From NCBI RefSeq assembly GCF_004297105.1, contig NZ_SCVE01000012.1, positions 434,001 through 498,000 of the forward strand: DNA of 64,000 bases, in the 5' to 3' direction. The notes below the pieces were generated by a model. That model saw nothing but the letters and a program-made list of their open reading frames with translations, made no database searches and was not told where the DNA came from. The stretch comes from Herbiconiux sp. Its GTDB lineage: Bacteria; Actinomycetota; Actinomycetes; Actinomycetales; Microbacteriaceae. Below are positions 18,519-27,590 of the stretch, piece after piece (position 1 is the first letter of the stretch; each line of letters opens with the position of its first letter). Position numbers and translations under genes: made by a program.

Positions 18519-19268
18519 TCATAACCGAGGCGCTGCGGTCTTGCTGACAAAGGCTGCGGCCTCCGCGGCCGCCGTCGACAGATGCTCGTCGTGGGTGAAG
18601 CCCGAGAGCTTCACGCGGGGCTTGAACTCGTGCTCGCCGTCCTCGAGCCAGGAGACTCGGATGCCCGTGGCGAGCGGATAACCGGGCACCTGCTCCCGGG
18701 TACCGAACGGGTCACGCGTGCCCTGCAGGATGAGGGCCGGCGTGCGCAGCGACTCGAGGTGCGCAGTGCGGAGCTTCTCGGGGGCGCCCGGCGGATGGAA
18801 GGGGTAGCCGAAGCACACCAGCGCACTCACCGCGCCGGCGTCGAAGAGCTCATCGGTGACCATGCTGGCGACCCGGCCCCCCATCGATTTGCCCCCGATC
18901 GCGACGGGAGGGGCATCCGCACCGGTCACCTGGCGCGACGCACCGGTGTCGAGCGCTGCGACCGGGCTCGTCGGCGCGACCTCCCCCTCCGCGGCGAGAG
19001 CAGCGCGCACCGCCGCCACCGCCGTGCGGTACTCGCCGAGAAGCGTCTCCGCGCGAGGCGGCGGCTTGCGCGCGCCCGACCGGCGGGCCGCCATGTACGC
19101 GAACTCGAAACGGGCTGTGCGGATGCCCCGCTCCCCGAGCAGCTCGCACATCCGGTTCATCCACACCGAGTCCATCGCCGCTCCCGCACCGTGGACGAGA
19201 ACCAGGACGGGAGCTCCGGAGGGCCCGGCCCAGAGCAGATCAGGCGACGACGACGCGGTCACGAGCAT
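18519..19268 (-). CDS. KANL3/Tex30-type alpha/beta hydrolase
   Basis: A 249-residue protein of the KANL3/Tex30-like alpha/beta hydrolase family. VLVLVHGAGAAMDS contains the oxyanion element and MNRMCELLGERGIRTARFEF is the following helix and strand. The nucleophile elbow reads GGKSMGGRVAS, LILQGTRDPFG holds the likely catalytic Asp, and a GEHEF motif near the end holds the His. Bacterial members are of unknown function. It lies just 8 bases downstream of the LCP gene stop on the same strand, so it is probably the last gene of the LCP transcript. Confidence 0.85.
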   Translation of the reverse strand: MLVTASSSPDLLWAGPSGAPVLVLVHGAGAAMDSVWMNRMCELLGERGIRTARFEFAYMAARRSGARKPPPRAETLLGEYRTAVAAVRAALAAEGEVAPTSPVAALDTGASRQVTGADAPPVAIGGKSMGGRVASMVTDELFDAGAVSALVCFGYPFHPPGAPEKLRTAHLESLRTPALILQGTRDPFGTREQVPGYPLATGIRVSWLEDGEHEFKPRVKLSGFTHDEHLSTAAAEAAAFVSKTAAPRL

Positions 19269-19275
19269 CCGCTCC

Positions 19276-20574
19276 TCAGTCGTTGCCGACCGAGCAGGTG
19301 TAGTCGGCCGCGGTCTGCCCTTTCACGGTCGACGGCAGCACGGTCGCTCCGGCGGCGTTGACCTCACCCGGGGCCACCTCGACCGGGGCGGCAGCATCCG
19401 TCGCCGTCGGATCGGCGGGCGCACTCGGATCGGCCGGAGCCGGAGTCGCGGTGGCCGACGGCGAACTCGTCACCGGGGCATTCGGATCGACCACCGACGC
19501 GATCCCGCCGGGTGCCGCCACGGCCACCGGCTGATCCGCCTGGATCGCCGCGAACAGGATGTCGGCCGACTCGGTATCGGGCGCCACCTTGCCCGCGGGC
19601 ACCCAACTGGCCGAGTAGGAGGGATACGCAACGAACGTGACCTTCGACAGGTCCATGCCCTTCAGCGAGAGCGCGATCGACACCATGGTGTCGGGCGACG
19701 CCAGCCGCTGCGAGAGCGTCATGTTGCTGGCCGCCGCCTTCGCGAGTCCATAGAGCTTGCCGAAGTCGGTGAGCGTGGAGTCGCTCTTGATGGTTCGCAC
19801 CAGCGACGAGAGGAAGACCTGCTGCGACGAGATGCGACCGATGTCGCTGCCGTCGCCGACGCCGTGCCGGGTGCGCAGGAAGCCGAGCGCATCCGCCCCG
19901 GAGAGCACGTGGGTGCCGGTGGCCATGTGGATGCCCGTGTACTCGTCGTCGATGGGATCGGTGACGCAGACGGGCACTCCACCCACCGCGTTCGACATCT
20001 CGATCACGCCGTTGAACTGGATCTCCGCCGCGAACGGGATGCTGAGCCCCGACAGGCTCTCGACCGTCAACACGGTGCAGGCGAGCCCGCCCTGCGAGAG
20101 CGACTCGTTGATCGGGGCCGTGTAGCCGCCGCCGTCGGGACAGTCCGGGATGTCGACCACGAGGTCACGCGGAAAGCTCACCACGGTGGCGCTCGAGTGG
20201 TCCTGCCCGATGTGCAACAGCATCGTCACGTCATTGAGGGCACCGCCCTCGTCGTCACCGTAGGCGTCGCCCTGGCCGGCGCGGGAGTCGCTGCCGACCA
20301 GCAGCAGGTTCACGCCGCCGTCGATCGCCGAGATCTCGGGCGGAGGTGCCGCCCCCGCGGCCTGGGCCACTGCAGCCTCGTCATCGGAGGCGAGGGTGAC
20401 CGTGGTGATGGAGCTCGTGACGTCCCAGGCGGCGTAGGCCGCGATCGAGACGCCGCTCACGAGCACGACGGCGAGCGAGGCGAGGAGCACGGTGGCGACC
20501 GCACGGATCGGATGAGAGGACTTCTGCCGCCCATGGCGCGCGACAGTGGTCGAGTCGTCGATCCTCCGGCTAAT
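19276..20574 (-). CDS. LCP (LytR-CpsA-Psr) family cell-wall ligase, copy 1; start codon unusual
   Basis: About 432 residues: a short basic cytosolic tail, one membrane segment and an extracellular LCP domain. Visible LCP motifs are LLLVGSDSRAGQGDAYGD, DVTMLLHI, VVSFPRDLVVDIP and FLRTRHGVGDGSD, holding the Arg and Asp residues that bind polyprenyl pyrophosphate. LCP enzymes transfer teichoic acids or other glycopolymers from lipid carriers to peptidoglycan. The C-terminus is a Pro/Ala/Thr-rich tail ending YTCSVGND. No ATG, GTG or TTG lies in frame between the end of the upstream LCP gene and the membrane segment. The best candidate is an ATT at 20574 overlapping the upstream stop, with AAGGGG seven bases before it. 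Confidence 0.85.
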   Translation of the reverse strand: MSRRIDDSTTVARHGRQKSSHPIRAVATVLLASLAVVLVSGVSIAAYAAWDVTSSITTVTLASDDEAAVAQAAGAAPPPEISAIDGGVNLLLVGSDSRAGQGDAYGDDEGGALNDVTMLLHIGQDHSSATVVSFPRDLVVDIPDCPDGGGYTAPINESLSQGGLACTVLTVESLSGLSIPFAAEIQFNGVIEMSNAVGGVPVCVTDPIDDEYTGIHMATGTHVLSGADALGFLRTRHGVGDGSDIGRISSQQVFLSSLVRTIKSDSTLTDFGKLYGLAKAAASNMTLSQRLASPDTMVSIALSLKGMDLSKVTFVAYPSYSASWVPAGKVAPDTESADILFAAIQADQPVAVAAPGGIASVVDPNAPVTSSPSATATPAPADPSAPADPTATDAAAPVEVAPGEVNAAGATVLPSTVKGQTAADYTCSVGND

Positions 20575-21847
20575 AGTCGTTCCCCTTCGAGCAGGTGTAC
20601 TCGGCTGCGGTTTGCCCCGTGATCGATTGTGGCAGGGCGGTGGCCGTCGTGGCGGCATTCGCGCTCGTGTCCGCGGCCCCAGTACTGGGGTCGGCGGGGG
20701 TTGCGGGAGCCGCCGCGGACGCATCCGCCGCATCCGCCGCCGTGGAATCCGCAGGAGCCGCCGTCGCCGGCGCGTTCGGGTCGACCACGGCACCCACACC
20801 GGTGTTGGCCGGATCGGCCGTGATCACGGGCTGGTCGGCGGCGATCGCGGCGAAGAGCACGTCGGCGTCATCCGTCAGCGGCTGCACCTTGCCGGCATAG
20901 ACGCCCTCGCCGCCGGTGGTGCCCGGATAGGCCACGAACGTGACCTTGTCGAGGTCGATGTCCTTCAACGCGAGGGCGATGGAGACGAGGGTGTCGGGCG
21001 AGGCGAGGCTCTGCGAGAGCACCATGTTCGACGCAGCCGCACGGGCGATGCCGTAGAGCTTGCCGAAGTCGGAGAGTGTGGCGCTCGACTTCATCGTGCG
21101 CACGAGAGACGAGAGGAAGACCTGCTGCGAGGAGATGCGACCGAGGTCGCTGCCGTCGCCGACGCCGTGGCGGGTACGGAGGAACGCCAGCGCATCCGCC
21201 CCCTGCAGCGTGTGGGTGCCGGGCTCGAGTGAGAGACCGGTGTACTCGTCGCTGATCGGGTCGACCACGCAGACGGGCACACCGCCCACGGCGTTCGACA
21301 TCTCGATCACACCGTTGAACTGCACCTCGGCGGCGAACGGGATGCTGAGCCCCGTGAGCGCCTCGACCGTGAGCACGGTGCAGGGCAGGCCGCCGTAGGA
21401 GAGGGTGACGTTGATGGGCTGGGCGCTCATCGCGTCGAAGCTGCCGCCGTCGGGATCGGGACAGGAGGGGATGGGCACCACCATGTCGCGGGGGAAGCTC
21501 ACCACCGTCGCGCTCGAGTGGTCCTGCGCGATGTGCAGCAGCATCGTCACGTCGTTGAGGTTGCCCTCGGTCTCGCCGTAGGCGTCGCCCTGGCCCTGAC
21601 GGGAGTCGCTGCCCACGAGGAGGAGGTTCACGCCGCCGTCGATGGCCGAGATCTGGGGCAGCTCACCCACGGTCTCGCCGGCGAGGGCGACCGTCTGCAC
21701 GTCGCTCGTGACGCTCCAGGTGGCGAACCCGGCGAAGGCGGCCCCGGAGACGCCGACGACCGCGGCGGCGACGAGCGCGAAGCGCGCCACGAGGGCAAGG
21801 GGCCTCGGGCTCTTCTGCCGACCGTGTCGGGCGATCGGGTGGGTCAT
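20570..21847 (-). CDS. LCP (LytR-CpsA-Psr) family cell-wall ligase, copy 2
   Basis: About 425 residues, a close paralogue of the following gene: the N-terminus shares ARHGRQKS and the catalytic domain shares LLLVGSDSRQGQGDAYG, VVSFPRDMVVPIP and FLRTRHGVGDGSDLGRISSQ. It has one membrane anchor near residue 25 and an extracellular ligase domain. The Ala/Thr-rich tail ends YTCSKGNDY, very similar to the end of copy 1. The two arose by tandem duplication. ATG at 21847 was chosen because the aligned N-termini agree. An upstream ATG at 21889 remains possible, and neither has a strong ribosome site. It would attach a secondary polymer to peptidoglycan. Confidence 0.88.
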   Translation of the reverse strand: MTHPIARHGRQKSPRPLALVARFALVAAAVVGVSGAAFAGFATWSVTSDVQTVALAGETVGELPQISAIDGGVNLLLVGSDSRQGQGDAYGETEGNLNDVTMLLHIAQDHSSATVVSFPRDMVVPIPSCPDPDGGSFDAMSAQPINVTLSYGGLPCTVLTVEALTGLSIPFAAEVQFNGVIEMSNAVGGVPVCVVDPISDEYTGLSLEPGTHTLQGADALAFLRTRHGVGDGSDLGRISSQQVFLSSLVRTMKSSATLSDFGKLYGIARAAASNMVLSQSLASPDTLVSIALALKDIDLDKVTFVAYPGTTGGEGVYAGKVQPLTDDADVLFAAIAADQPVITADPANTGVGAVVDPNAPATAAPADSTAADAADASAAAPATPADPSTGAADTSANAATTATALPQSITGQTAAEYTCSKGNDY

Positions 21848-22077
21848 GGGCAGGCGTTCTTCGGGGTCGGGAGCAAACGGACCTTCCATGATGACGTATG
21901 AAACTGAGAGTCCCAAACGCAAGGGGGTTGACGGTGGTCCCTGGCCATCGGGCGCCCCAGCCGCGCACCGGCCACCGCGAACGAGCTCGCCGAGCCATTC
22001 GCCATCTCGGTGCAGGTGGCGTCGGCGGCCCCGCTACTTCACGTGGGGCAGCGGATCGCCACACCGTGGTCACGCCG

Positions 22078-22338
22078 TCAGGTGCCGTAGTGGTAGCGGC
22101 AGCCGGCGATGCGGATCTCGTCGGCCTCCACCTTGTAGACCAGGCGGTGCTCATCGGTGATGCGCCGCGACCAATAGCCGTGGAAGCCGTGCTTGAGACG
22201 TTCGGGCTTGCCGATCCCCTCATTGCCATTGCGGGCGATGTCACGGAGGAGCCTGTTGATGCGCTCGAGCACTTTACGATCCTGGGTCTGCCACCACTCG
22301 TAGTCGGCCCAGGATGCCTCATCCCAGACGTACTTCAT
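22078..22338 (-). CDS. yoeB: YoeB/Txe-family mRNA interferase toxin
   Basis: An 86-residue toxin of the YoeB/Txe branch of the RelE superfamily. The order WDEASWADYEWWQTQDRK, KVLERINRLLRDI, GKPERLKHGFHGYWSRRI, HRLVYKV and CRYHYG matches the family. Catalytic candidates are the Glu in GKPERL, the Arg in SRRI and the His-Tyr near the end. YoeB cleaves mRNA in the ribosomal A site. The start overlaps the yefM stop as ATGA, so toxin synthesis depends on antitoxin translation. Confidence 0.96.
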   Translation of the reverse strand: MKYVWDEASWADYEWWQTQDRKVLERINRLLRDIARNGNEGIGKPERLKHGFHGYWSRRITDEHRLVYKVEADEIRIAGCRYHYGT

Positions 22339-22586
22339 TCCGCGAGGTCGCGCACGACACCTTTTCCGGATTCGAGGCGATCGATGGACCCGAGCAGACG
22401 GCGGGCGTTCTCGGGGTTACGGAGCAAGTAGGCGGTCTCTTTGAGTGATTCGTATTCGTCGAGCGACACGATCACGACGGGCTCGTGTCCGGCACGCGTG
22501 ATGACCACCTCTTCACGGTCGTCGACGACAGCGGAGAGCGTCTCGGCGTAGTGCGCCCGAGACTCCGAATACGACATGGTCTTCAT
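22335..22586 (-). CDS. yefM: YefM antitoxin
   Basis: An 83-residue Phd/YefM antitoxin. The N-terminus (MSYSESRAHYAETLSAVVDD) is the DNA-binding part, and VVITRAGHEPVVIVSLDEYESLKET is the family hallmark. The C-terminal region (LLRNPENARRLLGSIDRL) binds the toxin. The start follows AAGGAGG with good spacing; the long upstream open extension is not coding. A second Met three codons in is the E. coli-like start. It represses its own promoter through sites upstream (22598-22615). Confidence 0.96.
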   Translation of the reverse strand: MKTMSYSESRAHYAETLSAVVDDREEVVITRAGHEPVVIVSLDEYESLKETAYLLRNPENARRLLGSIDRLESGKGVVRDLAE

Positions 22587-22597
22587 GCGACCCTCCT

Positions 22598-22615
22598 TGT
22601 ACGCAATAGTGTACG
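22598..22615 (-). promoter_or_regulatory. yefM-yoeB operator with two TGTACG boxes
   Basis: TGTACG occurs at 22598 and again at 22610, exactly 12 bases apart, immediately before the yefM ribosome site. YefM-YoeB operators of E. coli carry TGTACA cores with a 12-bp centre-to-centre distance, as I recall from published work, so both sequence and spacing fit. TACACT on the minus strand between the boxes is a possible -10. Confidence 0.75.
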
Positions 22616-22712
22616 CCTCAGGTGCTGGGTTGTGGAGATTATTGACTTGCGCCGCGCGATCGGGCCCTCGTTCGCGCGGGAAGGCACGATCGACCTCGAT
22701 GAAAGAGCAGGG

Positions 22713-22797
22713 CGGAGGGCGCGAGATTCGAACTCGCGAGACATTTCTGCCCACCAGTTTTCAAGACTGGCTCCATCGGCCGCTCGGACAGCCCTCC
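22713..22797 (-). tRNA. tRNA-Ser (TGA anticodon)
   Basis: On the minus strand the acceptor stem GGAGGGC/GCCCTCC closes an 85-base class II tRNA. The anticodon stem CCAGT/ACTGG has loop CTTGAAA with anticodon TGA. A long variable arm and a T-loop TTCGAAT within GCGAG/CTCGC stems complete it. No CCA is encoded. It reads UCA and related UCN codons. It lies on the same strand as serS and the other serine tRNA. Confidence 0.95.
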
Positions 22798-22925
22798 CGG
22801 TCGCCGCGCAAGGCGACGGCCACGCACGAGTTTACAGGGCCGACATCCGGCGCGCCGTCTGTGACGACTCGCGCCCGGCATGAGCCGCGCGAACCGTCAG
22901 GAACGGCGCGGGCGCCGCGGGCGGG

Positions 22926-23759
22926 TCAGAGAGTGGCGAGCACCGCGGCGACGCCGTCGTCGGCGATCGACGCCGTGACCTCCGTGGCCTCGGCGATCAC
23001 GTCGGACGGCGCCTGCGCCATCGCCACCGCACGCCCCTCGGCGCCCGCCCAGCGGAACATGTCGATGTCGTTGCGGCCGTCGCCCACCGCCATCACGCGC
23101 GTGCGCGGAATGCCGAGAGAGGCCCGCACCCGCTCGAGCCCCGTGGCCTTGTTCACGCCGTCGGGCGCGATGTCGAGCCACGCCGTCCAGCCGATCGAGT
23201 ACGAGACGCGGTGCAGGCCCATGCGCTCCACCACCGCGAGGAAGTCCTCCATGTCGTGGTCGGGCGACACCACGACCACGCGCGTCGCATCCGTCTCCAG
23301 CAGTTCGTCGAAGGTGACCTTGCGACTCGACTCCCCCAGCACCGAGTCGGGGAACGACTCCGTGTAGAGGAACCGCCCCTCGGTGTCCTCCACCGCGTAC
23401 ACGGCCCCGGCCAGGTGCGAGCGGATGCGCTTCAGCACCTCCGCGGGATTGAACGTCTCGATGTGGTCGTGCCGGTAGCCGAGCGGCGCCGACTCATCGC
23501 GCACGAGCGTGATGGCCCCGTTCGCGCACACCACGAATTGCGGTGCGATGCCGAGCAGCTGCAGCACGGGGAGCGTGTGCACCACCGAACGACCCGTGGC
23601 CAGCATCACCTCGTTGCCGTCGGCCACGGCACGCCGCACCTCGGCGCCCACGATGTCGCTCAGCGAGCCGTCGTCGTGCAGCAGCGTTCCGTCGATGTCG
23701 AGCGCGACGAGCCAGGGCTCCGCGGCAGGCGACGAACCGGATGCCTCGACCGTGCTCAC
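22926..23759 (-). CDS. HAD-family phosphatase (Cof type)
   Basis: A 277-residue HAD hydrolase of the Cof/IIB type. Motif I is ALDIDGTLL (Asp21 nucleophile, Asp23 acid/base). Motif II is around MLATGRS, and motifs III and IV are in NKATGLERV and [12 protein letters not shown]. The cap domain lies between about residues 100 and 210. These enzymes dephosphorylate sugar phosphates or flavin precursors, but the substrate is not predictable. It starts at a GTG that overlaps the serS stop as GTGA, so it is translated with seryl-tRNA synthetase. Upstream open sequence in the same frame is a shadow of serS. Confidence 0.92.
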   Translation of the reverse strand: MSTVEASGSSPAAEPWLVALDIDGTLLHDDGSLSDIVGAEVRRAVADGNEVMLATGRSVVHTLPVLQLLGIAPQFVVCANGAITLVRDESAPLGYRHDHIETFNPAEVLKRIRSHLAGAVYAVEDTEGRFLYTESFPDSVLGESSRKVTFDELLETDATRVVVVSPDHDMEDFLAVVERMGLHRVSYSIGWTAWLDIAPDGVNKATGLERVRASLGIPRTRVMAVGDGRNDIDMFRWAGAEGRAVAMAQAPSDVIAEATEVTASIADDGVAAVLATL

Positions 23760-25033
23760 GGCGCCTCGATCAGCTCGAGGCCGCCCAGGTAGGGCCGCAG
23801 CACCTCGGGGATCACCACCGTGCCATCCGCCTGCTGATGCGTCTCGAGCAGCGCCACGATCCATCGCGTGGTGGCGAGGGTGCCGTTCAGCGTGGCGACC
23901 GGCGCCGTCTTGCCCGACTCGGTGCGGTAGCGGGTGTCGAGCCGTCGCGCCTGGTAGGTGGTGCAGTTCGAGGTGGAGGTGAGCTCGCGGTAGGTCTGCT
24001 GCGACGGCACCCACGCCTCGGTGTCGAACTTGCGCGCGGCACTCGAACCGAGGTCGCCCGCGGCGACGTCGATCACGCGGTAGGTGAGGCCGAGGTCGGT
24101 GAGCATGCCCTCCTGGTACGACAGCAGTGCCGCGTGCTCCTTCTCGGCGTTCTCGGGCAGCACGTAGCTGAACATCTCCAGCTTGTTGAACTGGTGCACG
24201 CGCAGGATGCCGCGGGTGTCTTTTCCGTGCGAGCCGGCTTCGCGGCGGTAGCACGTCGACCATCCGGCGTAACGCAGCCCCGGGGCATCCGGTGCCGTGG
24301 GGTCGAGCTCGAGGATCTCGCCCATGTGGTAGCCGGCGAGCGCCACCTCGCTGGTGCCGGTGAGGAAGAGGTCGTCGGCCGGCAGGTAGTACACCTCGTC
24401 GGCGTGCTCGCCGAGGAAGCCGGTGCCGTCCATGGTCTCGGGGCGCACCAGCGTGGGCGTGATGAGCGGAGTGAAGCCCGCGGCGAGCGCGCGGTCGAGT
24501 GCCAGGTTCATGAGCGCCAGCTCGAGCCGCGCCCCCATGCCGGTGAGGAAGTAGAAACGCGCCCCCGACACCTTGGCGCCGCGCGCGAGGTCGAACATCT
24601 TGAGCGATTCGCCGAGCTCGACGTGATCGCGCGGTTCGAAGTCGAAGACGGGCTTCGTGCCCACCTCACGCAGCGTGACGAAGTTCTCCTCGCCACCCTC
24701 GGGAACGCCGTCGATGACGATGTTCTGGATCTGCCGGGCGGTCTCGGTGAACGCGTTCTCCGCATCCGTCGCCCGCTGGCTGGCGGCCTTGACCCGGCCG
24801 GCGAGTTCCTGGGCCTGGGCGACGAGGGCCTTCTTCTCGTCTTTCGGCGCGGCGGCCACCTGCTTGCCGAACACGTTCTGCTCGGCTCGCAGGTTCTCGA
24901 ACTCCAGGATGGCGGCCCGCCGCTCGGTGTCGGCCGCGAGAGCCACATCGACGAGTTCGACGGACGAGCCCCGTGCTCGCTGCGACTTCTTGACCAGGTC
25001 GGGCGATTCACGGAGGAGCACTGGATCGATCAC
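23756..25033 (-). CDS. serS: Seryl-tRNA synthetase
   Basis: A 425-residue class II synthetase. Residues 1-105 form the N-terminal coiled-coil arm that grips the long variable arm of tRNA-Ser. Motif 2 is in the [20 protein letters not shown] segment, the serine-binding TSTSNC follows, and motif 3 is [15 protein letters not shown]. The start was placed at GTG encoding VIDPVLLRE, the usual first residues of actinobacterial SerRS, with AGGAT just upstream. An ATG three codons earlier is the alternative. It charges the two tRNA-Ser genes encoded 1-6 kb downstream. Confidence 0.97.
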   Translation of the reverse strand: MIDPVLLRESPDLVKKSQRARGSSVELVDVALAADTERRAAILEFENLRAEQNVFGKQVAAAPKDEKKALVAQAQELAGRVKAASQRATDAENAFTETARQIQNIVIDGVPEGGEENFVTLREVGTKPVFDFEPRDHVELGESLKMFDLARGAKVSGARFYFLTGMGARLELALMNLALDRALAAGFTPLITPTLVRPETMDGTGFLGEHADEVYYLPADDLFLTGTSEVALAGYHMGEILELDPTAPDAPGLRYAGWSTCYRREAGSHGKDTRGILRVHQFNKLEMFSYVLPENAEKEHAALLSYQEGMLTDLGLTYRVIDVAAGDLGSSAARKFDTEAWVPSQQTYRELTSTSNCTTYQARRLDTRYRTESGKTAPVATLNGTLATTRWIVALLETHQQADGTVVIPEVLRPYLGGLELIEAP

Positions 25034-25115
25034 GGCATCCATCCTAGCTTCGACTCCCGGACCGATCGGCGGAATACCGGGGCTGGCGGCTTCGCGGAGA
25101 AGGTACGGTGAGAGC

Positions 25116-26195
25116 GTGGCAGACGAGGCGGCGCAGGGGGCGGTGCCGGGCACCGGCACGGGTGGCTCGGGCGATCCTCGACGCGCCGCGGTGGTGGTGA
25201 ACCCGATCAAGGTCGACGTCGCGAAGCTGCGCGCGATCGTGGGTGCCGCCGAGGCCGCGGCCGGGTGGCAGCCGAGTCTCTGGTACGAGACCACGGTGGA
25301 GGACTCGGGTGCCGGCGTCACCGCGCGGGCGATCGCGGATGGCGCCGGGGTCGTGATGGCGGCGGGCGGAGACGGCACCGTGCGCTCGGTGGCGGAGGGC
25401 CTGCGCGGCACGGGCATCCCGATCGGTCTGCTTCCCGTGGGCACGGGCAACCTGCTGGCCCGCAACCTCGCCCTCAATCTCACCAATGTCGACCAGGCCG
25501 TGGCCACGGCGTTCAGCGGGCACGACCGCGCGATCGACCTCGGGATCACCCGGGTCACGCGCGAGAACGGCGCAGAAGAAGAGGAGCGCGTCTTCCTCGT
25601 GATGGCCGGCCTCGGTCTCGACGCCAAGATGATCGCGAAGACCAACAAGACCCTGAAGAAGCGGGTGGGCTGGCTCGCCTACGTCGACGGGATCGGCCGC
25701 GCACTCCCCGAGCTGAAGCCCGTGAAGCTGCGGTTCCGGGTCGACGACGGTGCGTGGAAGGCGACGAGTGCGCACACGGTGATCGTGGGCAACTGCGGGC
25801 TGCTGCCCGGCGGGCTGCTGCTGATCCCGGATGCGAAGCCCGACGACGGCCTGCTCGACATCGTCGCGTTACGTCCCGAGGGCCCGTTCGGCTGGCTCAA
25901 GGTGTGGAACAAGCTCGCGTTCGAGAACGGCGTGCTGCGGCGCTCGGCTGCGGGCCGCAAGATCATCGACCTCAACCACGACGTGCGCTCCGTGACGTAC
26001 TCCACGGGGCGCGACTTCCGGCTCACGCTCGAGCGCGAGCAGGAGATCCAGCTCGACGGCGACGAGTGGGGCATGGCCACGGCCGTGCACACGTGGGTGG
26101 ATGCGGGCGCGCTCCTCGTGCGCATGCCCGCGCCCGCAGCATCCGTTCCCTCCACGAGCCCCCTCGACCCCTCCACGAGCGCCCTCGACGCCTGA
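25116..26195 (+). CDS. Diacylglycerol-kinase-family lipid kinase, copy 1
   Basis: A 359-residue protein of the DagK/YegS family. [13 protein letters not shown] begins the catalytic domain. The nucleotide-binding GGDGT lies in [15 protein letters not shown], with [16 protein letters not shown] after it. The second, beta-rich domain ends in the [10 protein letters not shown] motif. It would phosphorylate diacylglycerol or a related lipid at the membrane. The GTG start at 25116 was chosen because it follows a purine-rich site and leaves an N-terminal extension of about 18 Gly/Ala-rich residues. It is divergent from serS and has a paralogue at 30858 that is likewise divergent from a housekeeping gene (pheA). 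Confidence 0.92.
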   Translation: MADEAAQGAVPGTGTGGSGDPRRAAVVVNPIKVDVAKLRAIVGAAEAAAGWQPSLWYETTVEDSGAGVTARAIADGAGVVMAAGGDGTVRSVAEGLRGTGIPIGLLPVGTGNLLARNLALNLTNVDQAVATAFSGHDRAIDLGITRVTRENGAEEEERVFLVMAGLGLDAKMIAKTNKTLKKRVGWLAYVDGIGRALPELKPVKLRFRVDDGAWKATSAHTVIVGNCGLLPGGLLLIPDAKPDDGLLDIVALRPEGPFGWLKVWNKLAFENGVLRRSAAGRKIIDLNHDVRSVTYSTGRDFRLTLEREQEIQLDGDEWGMATAVHTWVDAGALLVRMPAPAASVPSTSPLDPSTSALDA

Positions 26196-26230
26196 CCCTC
26201 TCCGCCCCCTCCCGCGCTCACCACCTCGGG

Positions 26231-26287
26231 CGGGGTCGCAGGATTTGTCGCTGGAAGCGCGATTTCACGACAAATCGTGCGACCCCG
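26231..26287. repeat. Intergenic inverted repeat, GGGGTCGCA family, copy 1
   Basis: Two 20-base arms (26231-26250 and 26268-26287) pair with one mismatch around a 17-base loop. They lie in the space between the convergent lipid kinase and LysR-sensor-like genes. The outer part is GC-rich, the inner part holds ATTTGTCG, and no T-run follows on either side. The same sequence family recurs at 29027-29083. It could serve as a bidirectional terminator or be a dispersed palindromic element. Confidence 0.8.
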
Positions 26288-26295
26288 CGAGCGGC

Positions 26296-27087
26296 TCAGC
26301 GGGAGCGGCGGCCCTTCGAGGTGGGGCGGGTGCGGCCCGGCTGGGTGGGCTTCTTCTTGGTGCCGCCCTTGGCGGCTTTCGCCGCTCGGGCTTCGGCCGC
26401 CTTGGCCTTCGCCACGGCGGTGGGCTTGAGCTTCTTGGCGGCCTCGATGGCCTCGACGGTCTCCACGCCGCGGGTGCTGTTCGCGGTGCGGCCGCGCACG
26501 ATGCCGATGAACTCGTCGACGAGCGTCCAGGCCTCCGGATGCCCGGCCTGCACGTCAGCGGGCCACACGAGCGCGACGCGCTGCTCGTACGCCTCCGCGC
26601 CCTCGCCCACCAGATCGCGCGACACCACGTCACGGCGGCCATAGAGCCGCGCCACCGCCTTGGGCACGATCGCGAACCCGACGCCCGCGCTCACCAGCTC
26701 GAAGGCATCCGCGCCCCCGGTGGCCCCGGACGCCACTTCGAGCAGCCGGATGCCCGGCCGCCCCGCGGCCTCATCGATGCGCCCCAGTTCGGCGAGTTCG
26801 GCCAGGGAGATCTGCTCGACCAGGCTCACCTCGTGGTCTTTCGGCACCACCACGACCGGCTGCTCGGTGTAGAGCGGGATGGAGCGGAAGTCGTCGGCCG
26901 GCGCGGGGAGCCGCACGAGGGCGACATCCGCCGCATCCGTGCGCAGGAGTTCGACGGCATCGCCGGTGGCGGTGGGCAGTGATTCGAGGGGCATCGGCTC
27001 GAGGGGAACGGAGGGCTGCCGCTCGTTCCAGAGCCCGAACCATTTGGCCGGATTCACACCGGGCGCGAAGGCCACTCGAAACGCCAT
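26296..27087 (-). CDS. LysR-type sensor domain protein with basic tail, no N-terminal HTH
   Basis: A 263-residue protein that starts directly with a LysR substrate-binding-like domain (FRVAFAPGVNPAKWF, ADVALVRLP, EQPVVVVPKDHEVS and FAIVPKAVARLYGRRDV). There is no winged-helix part. The last 50 residues are rich in Lys, Ala and Arg (KAKAAEARAAKAAK, then a run ending TSKGRRSR), like DNA-binding tails of actinobacterial histone-like proteins. The start follows AGGGGAGC. It is divergent from the DUF5997 gene with 37 bases between starts; I recall this pairing as recurrent in actinobacteria. The function is unknown; it may bind a ligand and DNA. Confidence 0.85.
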   Translation of the reverse strand: MAFRVAFAPGVNPAKWFGLWNERQPSVPLEPMPLESLPTATGDAVELLRTDAADVALVRLPAPADDFRSIPLYTEQPVVVVPKDHEVSLVEQISLAELAELGRIDEAAGRPGIRLLEVASGATGGADAFELVSAGVGFAIVPKAVARLYGRRDVVSRDLVGEGAEAYEQRVALVWPADVQAGHPEAWTLVDEFIGIVRGRTANSTRGVETVEAIEAAKKLKPTAVAKAKAAEARAAKAAKGGTKKKPTQPGRTRPTSKGRRSR

Positions 27088-27124
27088 GCTGCTCCCCTGT
27101 TCGTTGAAAGGATACGCTGTGCGG

Positions 27125-27520
27125 ATGAGCCCCGAGAAGACACCGCAGACCATGAAGGCCGCCACGGCCGCGAAGAAACTCGGCATCTACCTGCCCGCCG
27201 CGCCCGCGGAGTTCCAGGAGGGGCCGGTCACCCGGGCCACCCTGAACCAGCTGCTCGAATCGCCGCCGGAGTGGCTCGTGCACCTGCGCCTGCACGGCCC
27301 GCACCCCCGCGAGGTGATGGCCCGCAAGCTCGGGGTGTCGATCTCGGGCCTCGCCCGCGCCGGGGTGACGGATGCGCTCACCACCGAGGAGATCACCGCC
27401 CTGCTGAAGGCGCCGCCGGAGTGGCTCGTGGTGGAGCGCAAGACCCAGGCCGACGTGCGCGCGGAGAACCGCCGCGTCAAAGACATCAAGCTCGGCAAGG
27501 CCGCGCTGAGCGACGACTGA
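27125..27520 (+). CDS. DUF5997 family protein
   Basis: A 131-residue protein. MKAATAAKKLGIYLPAAP, the two copies of PPEWL (ESPPEWLVHLRLHGPHPR and KAPPEWLVVERK) and the helix-turn-helix-like ARKLGVSISGLARAGV are the recognisable pattern of DUF5997. The central segment could bind DNA, but no function is established. It is divergent from the LysR-sensor-like gene, and the two probably share a promoter region and perhaps a task. Confidence 0.8.
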   Translation: MSPEKTPQTMKAATAAKKLGIYLPAAPAEFQEGPVTRATLNQLLESPPEWLVHLRLHGPHPREVMARKLGVSISGLARAGVTDALTTEEITALLKAPPEWLVVERKTQADVRAENRRVKDIKLGKAALSDD

Positions 27521-27590
27521 CCGCCCGACCCAGGCAATACCCAGGGAGCCCGGTCTGGCGGGTCGCTGGCCCGCGGCGTAGGGTCCGAGC

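Noticed and set aside
20575..20799. Upstream extension of the LCP copy 1 frame
   Set aside because: It overlaps the coding end of LCP copy 2 and reads as Arg/Pro-rich shadow sequence.
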